In this document: one piece after another, positions 42,223-50,514 of the stretch
Layout of the letters: each line of letters starts with the position of its first letter
Numbering within the stretch: the stretch's first letter is position 1
DNA from: an uncultured Eubacteriales bacterium
GTDB lineage: Bacteria > Bacillota > Clostridia > Christensenellales > Aristaeellaceae
Reading direction: 5' to 3'
Assembly: GCA_902798105.1 (NCBI GenBank)
Contig: CADBVG010000018.1
Location: 13,333 to 72,299, forward strand
DNA: 58,967 bases
Position numbers and translations under genes: made by a program
Notes under the pieces: model-generated
What the model was told of the DNA's origin: nothing
What the model saw: only the letters and a program-made list of their open reading frames with translations
The model's database searches: none

Positions 42223-42840
42223 TCAGTTGGCTTTGGTGGCGTCCTCGGCGGTCTCGGCAGCGTCAGCAACCGCGGTAGCCGCCGCGTCGGCAGCCTCTTC
42301 AACTGCGTCCTGCGCGGTCTCGGCAGCTTCCTCAACCTTTTCCTCGGCAGTGTCGGCAGCGTTGCTGACGGCGTCAGCGGCCTCCTCGGCCTTCTCCCCG
42401 ACGGTGTCGGCGGCTTCCTCAGCCTTCTCCTCGACGGTGTCGGCGGCTTCTTCAGCTGCGTCAACGGCGGCGTCGGCAGCCTCGCCGGCGGTATCCTCAG
42501 CGGCCTCCTTGGCCTCCTCCACGGCGTCCTCAGCCTGTTCGGCGGCGTTGGCGGCTTCCTCAACGATGGCGTCATTGATGGAGATGGGCGCCTCGGTGTT
42601 GTGGGCGTTGATGATGGTGGCTGCGATGGCAAGCACGATGAAAACGACCGCGGCGATCTTGGTGTACTTCTGCAGCCGGCCCTCCATGCTCTTGGCCTTG
42701 TTCTTGCCGAAGAATGTTTCAGCGCCGCCGCCAATCGCGCCCAGGCCCTGGCGCTGGCCTTCCTGCATCAGCACAGTGACGATGAGAACGATGGAGATCA
42801 GAATCAGTACGATATCGACGATAATGGACAAAGCGGTCAT
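42223..42840 (-). CDS. secG: SecG with long Ala/Glu-rich C-terminal tail
   Basis: Residues 1-75 are a normal SecG subunit of the Sec translocon: a first helix (IIVDIVLILISIVLIVTVLM), the QEGQRQGLGAIGGGAETFFG loop, and a second helix (IAAVVFIVLAIAATII). The usual length is ~75 aa; here ~125 residues follow, a nearly pure Ala/Glu/Asp/Val repeat region (EEKAEEAADTVGEKAEEAAD type) predicted to be a long acidic helix or coiled coil. AAGGAGG lies 7 nt before the ATG. The tail could be cytoplasmic or external depending on SecG topology. Confidence 0.88.
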   Translation of the reverse strand: MTALSIIVDIVLILISIVLIVTVLMQEGQRQGLGAIGGGAETFFGKNKAKSMEGRLQKYTKIAAVVFIVLAIAATIINAHNTEAPISINDAIVEEAANAAEQAEDAVEEAKEAAEDTAGEAADAAVDAAEEAADTVEEKAEEAADTVGEKAEEAADAVSNAADTAEEKVEEAAETAQDAVEEAADAAATAVADAAETAEDATKAN

Positions 42841-42946
42841 GGAACATCCTCCTTAAAGTATAAAACACATATCCTTTGATCCTTGCCGGGATGTAAATCT
42901 GCCCGAAACGCGCAAAAAAAGCACGCTGATCAAAACACGCTGGACT

Positions 42947-42975
42947 ATTATAGCACGCTTCCCATCAAAACGCAA
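42947..42975 (-). promoter_or_regulatory. Promoter of secG
   Basis: On the minus strand TTGCGT (42975-42970) and a consensus TATAAT (42952-42947) are separated by 17 nt. The leader to the secG ATG is ~100 nt. Confidence 0.8.
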
Positions 42976-43068
42976 CCATATTTTCGCAGAAAAGCGGCGA
43001 TTTTGTCCATAAAATGACGGTTAATTCTTGGTTTATGGCATATACGGGCTGCCAGGAGCCCCGCATCG

Positions 43069-43926
43069 TCATTCCTCTTCAAACATTCGAGCGATTTTCA
43101 GCTTCGCCCGATAGACCTCGTTGCGCGCATAGCCCGCCTCCTGGGCCTCCAGCGCGGCCGCGGAGAGCGCCGCGCCATCCAGCAGCCTTGCGAGCATCCA
43201 CGCTTCCACCGTGGGCTTTTCCGCCTGGGCGGGAGCGGGCGGCAGCATGGAGATGTCCGCCGCGAGACAGTATTCGCCCTTTTCCACACCGGGATTGGCG
43301 CGAAGCTGCTCGAGTACCTGGCCTGCCTGGCCCCGGTAGAGGCGCTCATAGCGCTTGGTCAGGTCGCTGCACACGCACAGCAGGCACTCCGGCCACTTTT
43401 CGGCGATGGCAGCCACCAGGTCCACCACGCGGTGGGGGGATTCATACAGCACGAATACCGGTATGCCCGTGCGGCGGATGGCCTCCAGCTTGTCGTTGAG
43501 CGCCTTTTTCTCCCGGGGCAGGAAGCCGCAGAAGGCAAACTCCCGGGCGTCGAAGCCCGAGGCGGACAGGCATGTCACCACGGCCGAGGGGCCGCACACC
43601 GGCTCCACCGGAATGCCGGCCTCCCAGCAGGCGCGCACCAGCAGGTGCCCGGGGTCGGATATGCCCGGGGTGCCCGCGTCGCAGGTCAGGGCCACGGTCA
43701 AATCCTCCGCCAGCATCTTCTCTACAATCTGCGGGGCCTTGTCTTCCTCGTTGTGCCGGTGGCAGGAGGTCATGGGCCGCCTGATGTCGAACTGGTTCAA
43801 CAGCTTCATCGTCACGCGAGTGTCCTCCGCGGCAATCAGGTCGGCGTCCTCCAGCGCCTGGCGCATCCGGGGCGTCAGGTCGTTCAGGTTGCCGATAGGT
43901 GTGGCGACGACATAAAGCCTGGGCAT
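43069..43926 (-). CDS. rsmI: 16S rRNA (cytidine-1402-2'-O)-methyltransferase
   Basis: This 285-aa SAM-dependent enzyme is of the tetrapyrrole-methylase fold and 2'-O-methylates C1402 in the ribosomal P-site region. Diagnostic stretches are YVVATPIGNLNDLTPRMRQA, LIAAEDTRVTMKLL, TCDAGTPGISDPGHLLVR, VCGPSAVVTCLSASGF and FVLYESPHRVVDLV. The last ~50 residues are a normal C-terminal extension. It lies downstream of the ArmA/Rmt-like gene on the same strand, close to rsmH, which modifies the same nucleotide on its base. Confidence 0.95.
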   Translation of the reverse strand: MPRLYVVATPIGNLNDLTPRMRQALEDADLIAAEDTRVTMKLLNQFDIRRPMTSCHRHNEEDKAPQIVEKMLAEDLTVALTCDAGTPGISDPGHLLVRACWEAGIPVEPVCGPSAVVTCLSASGFDAREFAFCGFLPREKKALNDKLEAIRRTGIPVFVLYESPHRVVDLVAAIAEKWPECLLCVCSDLTKRYERLYRGQAGQVLEQLRANPGVEKGEYCLAADISMLPPAPAQAEKPTVEAWMLARLLDGAALSAAALEAQEAGYARNEVYRAKLKIARMFEEE

Positions 43927-43978
43927 CTGCGGATTCTCCTGTCTTTCTAATACTGTAGCGGCGACGCCTGTGCCGCCA

Positions 43979-44764
43979 TTACTTCGCTATGATATAGAAC
44001 AATTCGTTTCCGGTTTCAAACTGCTCCAGAACCGACATGCCCTTTGGCAGGTGTTCCTCCATCCAGCGGGCATAGTTACCCGCCATGCCCACGCTGCGCC
44101 CGCCCAGGGTTTTGGTGGGGAAGGACACGACCAGCCGGGGGGCGTCCACGGCTTCCATGACCCTTGCCGCGCCGCCAGCGCCCTGGCGCTCCAGCAGCGG
44201 CAACAGCTTGAACAGCAGCGCCGCGTCAAAACGCGCCTTCGGAATCGTGCCGGGAGAAAGCAGGTCTGCGCAAACGGCGGAGACGGGCATACCGTATACC
44301 TCGTGGAAGGCGTTGATGGCACCGACAGCGGCGCCTGATATGTCCACACCGACGGTTCCGATCCCCCTTGCGCCCAGATAGATGGGATTGATGCCACAGG
44401 CGAGGTCAAGAACCGACCGGGGTCTTCCGGCAATGTTGAAGATGCGGTCGTACATCGCGTCCATGTCGGAAAGCGGCAGGCGTTCCCGGGTGGACGCGTG
44501 ACGGCTGAGCATCCTTTCAAGACCGATGTCGGTTTTATCGACGCACCACGCCTGCATGTCCCAGGCCAGCTGGCGCGCCTCCTGGGGCGACATAAACGCG
44601 CCGGTGATGCCGTGCAGCGCTTCCCGGGCTGCCTTCTCCACGTCTTTGGCCTTCTTGTAGCGCTTTTCACAGTCCGCCCACACACGCCGTACTGTGTCCG
44701 GGCAGACATCGCGGTAGTTCTTTGCGTTCAGCAGCTTATCGAGCAGGTCGTTATGGTCGGGCAT
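43979..44764 (-). CDS. ArmA/Rmt-like 16S rRNA (guanine-1405-N7)-methyltransferase
   Basis: This 261-aa protein aligns by eye along its whole length with the ArmA/RmtB (FmrO) family, which methylates G1405 and blocks 4,6-disubstituted deoxystreptamine aminoglycosides. Shared landmarks: YRDVCPDTVRR (17-27), RHASTRERLP (88-97), SAM motif VLDLACGINPI (118-128), DAALLFKLLPLLER (180-193) and VVSFPTKTLGGRSVGMAGNY (212-231). It is intact, with AAGGAG 6 nt before the ATG. It lies between tgt and rsmI with no mobile sequence beside it, so it looks resident. G1405 specificity is inferred from family, not shown. Confidence 0.88.
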   Translation of the reverse strand: MPDHNDLLDKLLNAKNYRDVCPDTVRRVWADCEKRYKKAKDVEKAAREALHGITGAFMSPQEARQLAWDMQAWCVDKTDIGLERMLSRHASTRERLPLSDMDAMYDRIFNIAGRPRSVLDLACGINPIYLGARGIGTVGVDISGAAVGAINAFHEVYGMPVSAVCADLLSPGTIPKARFDAALLFKLLPLLERQGAGGAARVMEAVDAPRLVVSFPTKTLGGRSVGMAGNYARWMEEHLPKGMSVLEQFETGNELFYIIAK

Positions 44765-44851
44765 GGGGAACTCCTTCGTTGCGATATGTCCGATGGAAGC
44801 CAGGAGGCCATTCTACGACCGATTCGGCGCAGGTAAGCTCGGAAGCCATCG

Positions 44852-45943
44852 TCAATGGGCACTACCGCCCAACAGTTCCATCAGACGCCCGTAGAAGCGC
44901 AGGTTGTGGGCCGTGGCCAGGCGCAGGGCGTAGGGGTCGTTCACCTTGAACAGGTGGTGCAGGTACGCCCGGGAGTGGTTGCGGCAGAGAATGCAGTCGC
45001 AGGCCGGGTCCACGGGACCTGCCTCCCGACGATGTTCCTCGTCCAGTATGTACAGGAATCTGTAGAATTTGCCGTCCTCCCGGCGCACGCCGTCCGGCGT
45101 ATCCATGCCGGGCAGCCAGGTGTACAGGCGCTGGTGCCGCGCCTCCCGGGTGGGAATCACGCAGTCGAACAGCGTGTAGCCCATGCCCACCAGCATGGCG
45201 ATCTCCTCGGGGCGGCCCAGGCCCATGGCGTACTTCACCTTGCCGTCGGGCATGGCATCCGCGGCCATCTTCAGTATGTCGGGCCGGAACGCCCCGCTTT
45301 GGTCCAGGGGCCAGCCGCCGAAGCCGTAGCCGTCGAAGCCGATGGCCTCCAGCCGCCTGCCGCACTCCATGCGCAGACCGGGGTCGCTTCCGCCCTGGAC
45401 GATGCCGAACAGCAGTGGCTTCTTCTCCAGCTTCCGGGCCAGCTTGTCGAACTCTGCCCGGCAGCGCTCGCCCCACTTCACGGTCAGCTCCACACTGCGC
45501 CGCTGGACCTCCGGCGGGTCGTCGGGGTGGGTACACATGTCCAGCGCCATCATGATGTCGCTGCCGTACTGGAACTGTACCTGTACGCACTTTTCCGGCG
45601 TAAAGGTCAGCTTATCCCGACCGCGGTCGGGCCTGAATATGATCTCCTTGTCCCGAATCTCGCCGTACTCCGGGTTTTCCCGAATCAGGGAATACAGCTG
45701 AAAGCCGCCGGAATCGGTGAGTATCGCACCCCTGTAGCCGGTAAAACCGTGCAGCCCGCCCAGGCTTTTGATCAGCTTGGCCCCTGGCTTGGTCATCAGG
45801 TGGTAGCTGTTCATCTCGCAGCCCTGCAGACCGGCGTCATAGACGTCCTCAAAGGCCCCGGCGCGGATGGCCCCATAGGTGGCGTCAGGGAAGAAGGCGG
45901 GCAGCTTCACGGCGCCCGACGGGGTTTCAAGCGTATTCATCAT
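44852..45943 (-). CDS. tgt: Queuine/preQ1 tRNA-ribosyltransferase
   Basis: This 363-aa enzyme exchanges guanine-34 for a queuosine precursor in tRNAs with GUN anticodons. It shows the nucleophile/acid region AILTDSGGFQLYSL, the GIVQGGSDPGLR segment, FGGWPLDQSG, the second catalytic Asp in LFDCVIPTREARHQRLYTW, and the zinc ligands in DCILCRNHSRAYLHHLF. It overlaps rsmH by 4 nt (ATGA). An ATG at 45940 is an alternative start. It starts more abruptly than typical Tgt proteins (the usual first ~20 residues are trimmed) but all active-site parts are kept. Confidence 0.9.
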   Translation of the reverse strand: MMNTLETPSGAVKLPAFFPDATYGAIRAGAFEDVYDAGLQGCEMNSYHLMTKPGAKLIKSLGGLHGFTGYRGAILTDSGGFQLYSLIRENPEYGEIRDKEIIFRPDRGRDKLTFTPEKCVQVQFQYGSDIMMALDMCTHPDDPPEVQRRSVELTVKWGERCRAEFDKLARKLEKKPLLFGIVQGGSDPGLRMECGRRLEAIGFDGYGFGGWPLDQSGAFRPDILKMAADAMPDGKVKYAMGLGRPEEIAMLVGMGYTLFDCVIPTREARHQRLYTWLPGMDTPDGVRREDGKFYRFLYILDEEHRREAGPVDPACDCILCRNHSRAYLHHLFKVNDPYALRLATAHNLRFYGRLMELLGGSAH

Positions 45944-46887
45944 AGCTTCTCCACGATGCGCAGGCTGGCGCTTCTGGCCCGGGGGTTCTGTTTCAGCTCT
46001 TCCGCAGAAGCGGTGATAGGCTTGCGGGTGATGAGCTTCACCACGGGCTTTTTACCGCATACGCAAACGGGGAAGGACTTGGGGCAGGTGCAGGGGTCGG
46101 CCAGGTTTCGGAAGGTGTTCTTGACGATGCGGTCCTCCAGCGAGTGGAAGGTGATCACGCACAGACGCCCGCCGGGAATCAATAAACCGACCAGGGTCCG
46201 CAACGCGGGCTCCAGCGGGTCCAGCTCGTCGTTCACAGCGATGCGCAGCGCCTGGAAGGTGCGGCGGGCCGGGTGGCTGCCGTCGCCGGCGCGGAACTTC
46301 TTCGGTATGGCGGCATCCACGATGCCAACCAGCTGCCCGGTGGTTTCGATGGGACCGGCCTTGCGCCGGTCGCAGATCACCCTAGCGACCTGCCGCGCCC
46401 ACTTCTCCTCGCCATAGTCCCGCAGGACGCGGTTCAATTCGTCCTCGGACCAGCCGTTCACGATATCCCTGGCGCTCAGGGCCTGTTCCTGGTCCATGCG
46501 CATGTCCAGCGGCGCGTCGTCGTGATAGGAAAAGCCCCGTTCCCGCACGTCCAGCTGGTGGCTGGAAACGCCCAGGTCCGCAAGAATCCCGTCAAGACTA
46601 CGGTCTATTCCCGCGCTTTCCAGCAGCGCCGGAGCGTCATGGAAATTGCCCCGAAGGCAACAAAAGCGCGCCTGCGTCCCAATGGAGGACAGGCGCTGGC
46701 CCGCGGCCTCGATGGCGTCGGCGTCCCGGTCGATGCCGACAAGCAGACCGCCGGGGCCAAGCCGCTTCAATATCTCGCTGGAATGGCCCGCGCCGCCCAG
46801 CGTGCAATCCAAATAGACGCCGGTCGATTTTATCGCCAGGCCATCCAGGCATTCGTTCAACAGCACCGGAAGGTGGTGAAATGACAT
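45940..46887 (-). CDS. rsmH: 16S rRNA (cytosine-1402-N4)-methyltransferase
   Basis: This 315-aa enzyme (formerly MraW) methylates N4 of C1402. Clear family stretches are HLPVLLNECLDGLAIKSTGV, the SAM motif DCTLGGAGHSSEIL, LADLGVSSHQLDVRERGFSY, RRTFQALRIAVNDELDPLE and CVITFHSLEDRIVKNTFR, with the cysteine-containing C-terminal CTCPKSFPVCVCGKK. ATG 46887 is chosen (GAGG 6 nt upstream); an in-frame ATG at 46899 is possible. In many Firmicutes it heads the division/cell-wall cluster; here it is linked to tgt instead. Confidence 0.95.
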   Translation of the reverse strand: MSFHHLPVLLNECLDGLAIKSTGVYLDCTLGGAGHSSEILKRLGPGGLLVGIDRDADAIEAAGQRLSSIGTQARFCCLRGNFHDAPALLESAGIDRSLDGILADLGVSSHQLDVRERGFSYHDDAPLDMRMDQEQALSARDIVNGWSEDELNRVLRDYGEEKWARQVARVICDRRKAGPIETTGQLVGIVDAAIPKKFRAGDGSHPARRTFQALRIAVNDELDPLEPALRTLVGLLIPGGRLCVITFHSLEDRIVKNTFRNLADPCTCPKSFPVCVCGKKPVVKLITRKPITASAEELKQNPRARSASLRIVEKL

Positions 46888-46954
46888 GGCATACCTCATC
46901 ACTGTGTGGGCTGAAAATCGCCGCCCACCACGCAAGCAGGTTTTATACTCCTCT

Positions 46955-47075
46955 CAGTTTAAACCAGCGATTCTGTGGGCATCTTTTCCGCCCTGACTGC
47001 GTCAAGCCTCCTTGACTTGCCGCCAGCAAGCCTGCGGAGCGGGCGACGTATCATCGCCCCTGCAAATCATTGGCG
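46955..47075. repeat. Interspersed CTTGACTTGCCGCCAG repeat
   Basis: GCATCTTTTCCGCC...CTGCGTCAAG and CCTTGACTTGCCGCCAGCAAG closely match blocks at about 56350-56400. No ORF lies in the 46888-47082 gap. It is a member of the same family as parts of 27011-27299 and 56294-56593. Confidence 0.6.
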
Positions 47076-47082
47076 GAATCTC

Positions 47083-48093
47083 TTACAGCTTCCATGGGGC
47101 GATGCCCAGCTTCTTGCGCACCTTCAGCATCGTGCGGTGGGCGATGGCGGATGCCCTGTCCCGACCGGAGTCCATGACCTGTTGCAGATAGGCCTTGTCG
47201 GCGCTGATGCGGTCGTACTCGGCCTGTATCGGCTCCAGCACGGCGATTACGCTGTCGGCCACGGCGTCCTTGAACCTGCCGTAGCCCTGGCCGTCGTATT
47301 CAGCGGAGATCTCATCCATGGTTTTGCCGGTCAGCGCGGACATGATGCTCATCAGGTTGGCCACGCCGGGCTTCTCCTCGGGGTCGAAGCGGATGGTGCT
47401 GTCGCAGTCCGTCACGGCGCGGCGGATCTTTTTGCGGATCACGTCGGGCTTGTCCAGTATGGCGATGTAGGTCTCCTCGGGGTCGGACTTGGACATCTTG
47501 CGGGTGGGCTCCTGGAGGGACATCACCCGTGCGCCCACCTTCGGGAAGTAGCCCTCGGGGATGGTGAACACGTCGCCATAGACGCCGTTGAAGCGCTCGG
47601 CGATGTCCCGGCAGATCTCCAGGTGCTGCTTCTGGTCGGCGCCGATGGGCACCAGGTCGGTCTGGTACAGCAGTATGTCGCTGGCCATCAGCACCGGGTA
47701 GGTGAACAGGCCGCAGTTGATGTTGTCCGCGTGCTTGGCGGACTTGTCCTTGAACTGGGTCATGCGGGACATCTCGCCCATGTAGGTAAAGCAGTTCAGT
47801 ATCCAGCCCAGTTCGGCATGGGCGGGCACCTGGCTCTGGAAGTAGATGATGTTCTTTTCCGGGTCCAGGCCGCTGGCCAGGAAGATGGCCATCGTGCGCA
47901 GGCAGGCCTTGCGAAGCTCCGAGGGATTCTGGCGCACCGTCAGGGCGTGCAGGTCCACGATGGAGTACAGGCAGTCGTATTCGTCCTGCAACAGGCCGAA
48001 GTTGCGCAGCGCGCCGATGTAATTGCCCAGGGTCAGGTTGCCCGTGGGCTGAATGCCGGAAAAGATACGTTTTTTCTGAACTTGCTGTTCCAT
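47083..48093 (-). CDS. trpS: Tryptophanyl-tRNA synthetase
   Basis: This 336-aa class I synthetase charges tRNA-Trp. The HIGH-type region is IFSGIQPTGNLTLGNYIGAL, followed by SIVDLHALTV, DQKQHLEICRDIAERFN and the KMSKS motif RKMSKSDPEE. The start at 48093 has GGAGG 8 nt upstream; an in-frame start at 48108 would lack one. The length is normal. Monocistronic or co-read with the AEC transporter gene upstream. Confidence 0.95.
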   Translation of the reverse strand: MEQQVQKKRIFSGIQPTGNLTLGNYIGALRNFGLLQDEYDCLYSIVDLHALTVRQNPSELRKACLRTMAIFLASGLDPEKNIIYFQSQVPAHAELGWILNCFTYMGEMSRMTQFKDKSAKHADNINCGLFTYPVLMASDILLYQTDLVPIGADQKQHLEICRDIAERFNGVYGDVFTIPEGYFPKVGARVMSLQEPTRKMSKSDPEETYIAILDKPDVIRKKIRRAVTDCDSTIRFDPEEKPGVANLMSIMSALTGKTMDEISAEYDGQGYGRFKDAVADSVIAVLEPIQAEYDRISADKAYLQQVMDSGRDRASAIAHRTMLKVRKKLGIAPWKL

Positions 48094-48165
48094 TTCAATA
48101 ACCTCCATTGATCCGCAGAGGGAATAATCTGACCCATTATACCATGAAATGATAAATTACGTCAA

Positions 48166-49086
48166 TCATATCAGCAGCAGCATCAGCGGTATCGTGACCA
48201 TGCTCAGCATCGTGCTCAGCAGCACCACGTTCGCCGCCACGTCCTGCCCCTCGCCCAGCATCTCGGCAAAGGAGAGCACGTTGTTGCCCACCGGCACCGT
48301 GCTGAGTATGAACACGCCCCGCACGAAGTCGCGCTCCACCGGCAGCAGGCTGCACACCGCCAGCACAGCCAGCGGAAAGACGATCAGCTTGAGGAAAACC
48401 GCGATGTATTGTATCCTGCTGGTGAACATGGCCTTCCAGGGCACCGTGGCCAGCCGCATACCCAGTATGATCATGCATACCGGCGTGGACATGCGCCCCA
48501 TCAGCTCCACCATGCCGCCCACCTGCCCGGAAAGCCGCACATGCCCCAGCAGCAGCCCCAGGCCCATGCCCACGGCGATGGTGGCGGGGTTCAGGAACAC
48601 CTTCCTGAGGCTCATGTAGCGCCGGTCGCGGGTGGTGATCCAGGAGCCCAGCGTCCACATGATGATGTTCAGCGACATGAAGAACATGCTGGCGAAGATC
48701 TGCATCTGGGGGTAGTGGGGCAGCAGCGCCTGGAGCAGCGGCAACCCGATGAAGCCCACGTTGCCCAGCGCGGAGGCCAGCACGCATATGCGGTACACCG
48801 GTTCCTCCTGGCGCTTGCGCAGGAAGAAATAGACGATGCCCAGCATGCCCGACATCGACCCCAGCGCCACCACCAGCGCAATGCCCATGTATTTGGCCAT
48901 GTAGGGCGAAAAATCCGCCTGTTGCATGGCGTAGACGATCTGGAACGGCGTCAGCACATAGATCAGGAACGTGGCGAAGGCGGCGATGGCCGTGGGCGGG
49001 ATCTTACGGAATCTGACCAGAAGATAGCCCGGCACGGCGTAGGCCAGCATGACCAGCACGGTGGACAGCGTTACGGTAAAGCTCAT
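48166..49086 (-). CDS. AEC-family transporter (auxin efflux carrier-like)
   Basis: This 306-aa integral membrane protein has about ten hydrophobic segments in two halves. AEC-type features include LAYAVPGYLLVRFRKIP at the N terminus, ALGNVGFIGLPLLQALLP (the conserved N-G-x-P region) and, in the second half, FILSTVPVGNNVLSFAEMLG. It likely exports or imports small organic acids (malate-like) or amino acids; the direction cannot be read from sequence. It lies 39 nt before the GNAT protein stop. Confidence 0.9.
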   Translation of the reverse strand: MSFTVTLSTVLVMLAYAVPGYLLVRFRKIPPTAIAAFATFLIYVLTPFQIVYAMQQADFSPYMAKYMGIALVVALGSMSGMLGIVYFFLRKRQEEPVYRICVLASALGNVGFIGLPLLQALLPHYPQMQIFASMFFMSLNIIMWTLGSWITTRDRRYMSLRKVFLNPATIAVGMGLGLLLGHVRLSGQVGGMVELMGRMSTPVCMIILGMRLATVPWKAMFTSRIQYIAVFLKLIVFPLAVLAVCSLLPVERDFVRGVFILSTVPVGNNVLSFAEMLGEGQDVAANVVLLSTMLSMVTIPLMLLLI

Positions 49087-49125
49087 GGGTCACCTCGTAT
49101 GGCGGGGGGAACGGCTTGTGTCTTG

Positions 49126-50253
49126 TCAGGTCAACACCTTTATGAAGCAGCGGCGGCGCTTGTGCTGCTCGGTCTTGAAGAAGTTCCACTGGCTCTGTAC
49201 CTTGTGGTTGGTCTCCAGCTGGGGGCCGGTCTCGGCCTTTATGATGCCCATATTGTGGCAGCCCTTCAGCACGTGGTTCAGTATGATGGCGTTGACGGCC
49301 TTGTCCTGGTATTCGCGCTTCAGGGCGATCAGGAAAAGGTCGAGGGTGTCGTTTTGCTTCAGGGCGCGCAGCACCCGGAGCCAGCCGACAGGGAACAGAC
49401 GGCCATGGCTCTTTTTCAGCGCGTCGGCCATGCTGGGCGCGGAAACGCCGAAGCCCACAAGCTCGTCCCGCTCGTCCATGACGAAGCAGGCCAGCTCGGG
49501 GTTGATCAGGGGGATGAACTTCTTCGCGTAGCGCCGGATCTGCGCCTCGTCCAGCGGCACCGTGCCGTAGAGGTGGTCGTAGGCGGTGTTCACCAGGTGG
49601 AACACCTTCTCCACCAGGGGCCTGTAGTCCCGGCGGGACTTCACCTCGGCCACGTGCAGGTTGGAATAGCGCTTGACCCGCTCGGCCAGCTTGTCCATGC
49701 GGGTGCAGGTGCGCTCGTCGTAGGGCACATCGATCAGGAATTCCACCCAGTCCACATCCTTCACATAGCCCAGCCGGGTCAGGTGGTCGATGTAGTAGGG
49801 GTGGTTGTAGTAGGTGATGAACATGCCCCGGCGATCGAAGCCTTCCACCAGCATGCCCTCCCGGTCCAGGTCGGTAAAGCCCAGGGGACCGTGGACCTCG
49901 TCGCAGCCCATCTGCCGGGCGTAGTCCTCGACGGTTCTGAACAGCGCGGAGGACACCGCTTCGTCGTCAATGAAATCAGCCTGGGTGAAGCGCATCCGAT
50001 TGGTGTCCCACTTTTCGTTGGCCCGGCGGCTGAGGATTGCGCCGATGCGGCCCACGATTTCGCCGTCCCGCAGCGCCAGCCAGCACTTCGCGTCGCAATA
50101 GGAGAAGGCGGGGTTTTTCTTCGGGTCCCAGTCGCCCATGTCTTCGGAGAGCAACGGCGGTATGTATTGGGGCACATCCCGGTAAAGTATATTCGGATAG
50201 TTGACAAATTGCCTGAGCATGCGCCTTGTCGTAACCTCTTTGATTTCAATCAT
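49126..50253 (-). CDS. GNAT-fold N-acyltransferase-like protein (YghO-type)
   Basis: This 375-aa protein is of the YghO-type GNAT group, which is longer than simple acetyltransferases. It starts IEIKEVTTRRMLRQFVNYPN, then YIPPLLSEDMGDWDPKKNPA and GEIVGRIGAILSRRANE, with the acetyl-CoA fold near MGCDEVHGPLGFTDLDREGM. The C-terminal half holds a second fold with DELVGFGVSAPS. The GNAT-like coenzyme-binding loop is recognisable but substrates are unknown. ATG 50253 follows AAGGGGA. Confidence 0.8.
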   Translation of the reverse strand: MIEIKEVTTRRMLRQFVNYPNILYRDVPQYIPPLLSEDMGDWDPKKNPAFSYCDAKCWLALRDGEIVGRIGAILSRRANEKWDTNRMRFTQADFIDDEAVSSALFRTVEDYARQMGCDEVHGPLGFTDLDREGMLVEGFDRRGMFITYYNHPYYIDHLTRLGYVKDVDWVEFLIDVPYDERTCTRMDKLAERVKRYSNLHVAEVKSRRDYRPLVEKVFHLVNTAYDHLYGTVPLDEAQIRRYAKKFIPLINPELACFVMDERDELVGFGVSAPSMADALKKSHGRLFPVGWLRVLRALKQNDTLDLFLIALKREYQDKAVNAIILNHVLKGCHNMGIIKAETGPQLETNHKVQSQWNFFKTEQHKRRRCFIKVLT

Positions 50254-50448
50254 ACAGATCCCCTTGATTTTTATTCCCCTGTGGCAGTATAGCACATCCG
50301 GCGCCAATGTGCAATCGCTTGTGACGGAAAAAAGGCGAAAGCGGCTGTCGCCGCCGTCCGTTCACCCCGACTTTGGACGCTGGTTTGCCGCGCGCTTGCC
50401 GCTACGCCGCGCGCCATATTATTTTTGAATTCAATTTTTGAAAATACG

Positions 50449-50477
50449 TTGGATTTTGAACGGTTTTGTATTATAAT
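50449..50477 (+). promoter_or_regulatory. Promoter of the cdaA-cdaR operon
   Basis: TTGGAT (50449-50454), 17-nt spacer and consensus TATAAT (50472-50477) in an AT-rich island (50420-50500). Confidence 0.75.
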
Positions 50478-50514
50478 ATACGTGGATAGGAATATAACGA
50501 CGGAGGTGGCAAAC

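Noticed and set aside
43979-44764. Recent mobile acquisition of the Rmt-like gene
   Set aside because: No transposase, integron or inverted repeats flank it; base and codon use look like its neighbours, and the gene sits in a tidy rRNA/tRNA modification block.
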